A stretch of DNA of 64,000 nucleotides from Limnobaculum zhutongyuii (GTDB taxonomy: Bacteria; Pseudomonadota; Gammaproteobacteria; Enterobacterales; Enterobacteriaceae). A model generated the notes under the pieces. It was not told the origin of the DNA. It ran no database searches and saw only the letters and a list, made by a program, of their open reading frames with translations. The position numbers and the translations under genes are program-made. Of this stretch, positions 62,799 to 64,000 are shown piece after piece (position 1 is the first letter of the stretch; each line of letters opens with the position of its first letter). The stretch is taken from assembly GCF_004295645.1 (NCBI RefSeq), contig NZ_CP034752.1, positions 868,001 to 932,000 on the forward strand, given 5' to 3'.

Positions 62799-63800
62799 TT
62801 ACAACAATTGTGCAACTGAGTGTCTTTTTACCAATGTAGGGTGGAATAGATTTGTAACATCCGCCAGGGTTTTCCTTTGTGTCAATGCCAGTGCCAGTTC
62901 CGCCGCCTGTTTTGCCATCGAAACCACCGGATAACGAATGGTGGTTAACCCCGGGCGCAGGTAGTGGGCAATGAGTACATCATCAAAACCAATCAGTGAT
63001 ATTTGTTCAGGTACCTGAATATTATTATCGCTAAGTACCGAGAGGGCGCCCGCCGCCATGGTGTCGTTATAGCAGACGACTGCGCTGAGCTGTTGGTTTC
63101 TTTCCAACAGCTCTATCAGCGCTTTCTCGCCGCCGCTTTCGTCCGGCGAGGCGTAGGCAATGCGTTTAGTATTTATCGTGATTTGGTGTTCCGTCAGGGC
63201 ATCCAGATAGCCCTGAAGGCGATCTTCCGCATCGGATATCTTATGGTCAGAACAGATAATGCCAATATTACGATGCCCCTGTTGAATCAGATATTGCGTA
63301 GCAAGGTGAGATCCGTAGCGATCGTCCAGAGCAATACAGCGGGATTCCAGTCCAGGAAGAATACGATTAATAAGTACCATCCCGGGAATATGGTTCATTA
63401 ATCCCCGTAACTCTTCGTCATGCATAGCTTTGGCATGAACCACTAATGCGGCGCACTGATGGCGGATAAGCTGTTCAATGGCCTGACGCTCTTTATGCTC
63501 ATCATGATAGCCATTACCAATCAGCAAAAAGTTACCGCTGTCGCTGGCGACTTGTTCTGTGGCTTTTACCATAATGCCAAAGAAGGGATCGGAAACGTCG
63601 GAAACGATCAGACCAATGGTACCTGTCGTTTGGCGAGCCAGCGCTCTGGCATTGGCATTGGGGTGGTACTGCAGCTGCTCCATGGCGCTGAGTACCGATT
63701 CACGAGTAGCCCCCCGGGCTTTTGGCGAGTTATTAATGACGCGGGAGACCGTGGCAACGGAAACGCCTGCCAGTTTTGCTACGTCTTTAATTGTCGCCAT
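62799..63800 (-). CDS. galR: Galactose operon repressor GalR
   Basis: A 333-residue LacI-family repressor. The N-terminal MATIKDVAKLAGVSVATVSR helix-turn-helix and the core (DVSDPFFGIMVKATEQVA, NFLLIGNGYHDEHKERQAIEQL, LINRILPG) follow E. coli GalR more closely than GalS. It binds galactose and represses gal genes. A longer frame from 63887 has no support; MATIKD is the family start. No gal structural genes are in the window. Confidence 0.9.
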   Translation of the reverse strand: MATIKDVAKLAGVSVATVSRVINNSPKARGATRESVLSAMEQLQYHPNANARALARQTTGTIGLIVSDVSDPFFGIMVKATEQVASDSGNFLLIGNGYHDEHKERQAIEQLIRHQCAALVVHAKAMHDEELRGLMNHIPGMVLINRILPGLESRCIALDDRYGSHLATQYLIQQGHRNIGIICSDHKISDAEDRLQGYLDALTEHQITINTKRIAYASPDESGGEKALIELLERNQQLSAVVCYNDTMAAGALSVLSDNNIQVPEQISLIGFDDVLIAHYLRPGLTTIRYPVVSMAKQAAELALALTQRKTLADVTNLFHPTLVKRHSVAQLL

Positions 63801-63824
63801 AATTTGCCTCGTCAGCCGGAATAA

Positions 63825-63840
63825 AAGAAAACGTTTACAT
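63825..63840 (-). promoter_or_regulatory. GalR-type operator upstream of galR
   Basis: On the minus strand ATGTAAACGTTTTCTT matches the gal operator GTGTAANCGNTTACAC at ten of fourteen defined positions, suggesting autoregulation. Confidence 0.55.
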
Positions 63841-64000
63841 CGTGAAGTCTCACGGAAAACAGGGGTATTAGCAATATGGAAAGTCACAAAATTGACGAAA
63901 ATACAAAAATTACATGCTTCGTTACACTTTGTGCACCTATGTAGCCTTTTCTGGCTGGATGTCTGCTATACCATGGACTAGATTTGAGATCCCAGAGGTA
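63841..64000. other. Right edge, no gene seen
   Basis: Presumed galR promoter region. No further feature recognised before the window ends. Confidence 0.4.

Overview
The window looks like a chromosomal segment of a facultatively anaerobic member of the Enterobacterales. The fdnGHI formate dehydrogenase genes (with a selenocysteine TGA), exuR, uxaCBA, sdaC plus a serine deaminase, alx with its leader riboswitch, yaiL, yecF and galR all read like enterobacterial orthologues. The accessory content (a chu-type haem locus with ChuW/X/Y, a TRAP transporter in the hexuronate regulon, a possible ferrosome-like cluster) would suit a Budvicia/Pragia/Limnobaculum-type genus better than Escherichia. That placement is inference. 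No tRNA, rRNA, CRISPR array or intact transposase was seen.

Layout. 0.1-1.6 kb: a secreted cysteine-repeat protein and a membrane protein broken near its end by a C6 tract. 1.8-9.3 kb: Fur-controlled haem uptake and anaerobic haem breakdown (receptor, ChuT, ChuW, ChuX, ChuY, ChuU, ChuV). 9.3-17.2 kb: an accessory zone with a UPF1-like helicase fused to a PLD nuclease (Mokosh type II-like, frameshifted at a G6 tract), the core gene yaiL, an AT-rich ABC-ATPase/TOPRIM protein (PARIS/OLD-like), two small overlapping ORFs behind a hairpin leader, an orphan Phd-type antitoxin and a dispersed palindromic repeat. 17.2-25.6 kb: a LysR gene and a seven-gene operon for ureide or oxidised-pyrimidine breakdown ending in carbamate kinase, with a predicted FNR site upstream. 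25.6-31.0 kb: fdnGHI behind an FNR/NarL promoter.

31.0-39.8 kb: exuR, a TRAP transporter, and divergent uxaC-uxaB-uxaA with CRP and ExuR sites between. 39.9-44.0 kb: an acetyltransferase, an XRE regulator and the serine deaminase/SdaC operon. 44.5-46.4 kb: the yybP-ykoY-type riboswitch with alx, followed by two different palindromic repeats. 46.4-48.2 kb: yecF, a Fur-boxed cysteine-tailed small protein and a 3-hydroxybutyryl-CoA dehydrogenase. 48.4-52.8 kb: a P1B-type ATPase with an S-C-A metal motif, cysteine-less HMA-like proteins and proline/tyrosine-rich membrane proteins, here proposed as a ferrosome (fez)-like iron-storage cluster. 53.1-61.7 kb: a lipoprotein, a histidine phosphatase, and a phosphonate-type ABC transporter behind a sigma-54 promoter with two upstream palindromes and its own two-component system. 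61.9-63.8 kb: a toxin-antitoxin pair and galR.

Two themes link the regions. Many systems are suited to life without oxygen: radical-SAM haem opening, carbamoyl-phosphate ATP generation, formate respiration and serine deamination. Iron is handled by several Fur-box genes: haem uptake, the small Cys protein and the possible ferrosome cluster. The strongest leads are the ferrosome-like cluster, the two candidate defence genes, the FNR-linked ureide operon, the sigma-54 phosphonate-type module, and a pair of dispersed repeats whose hairpin arms covary.
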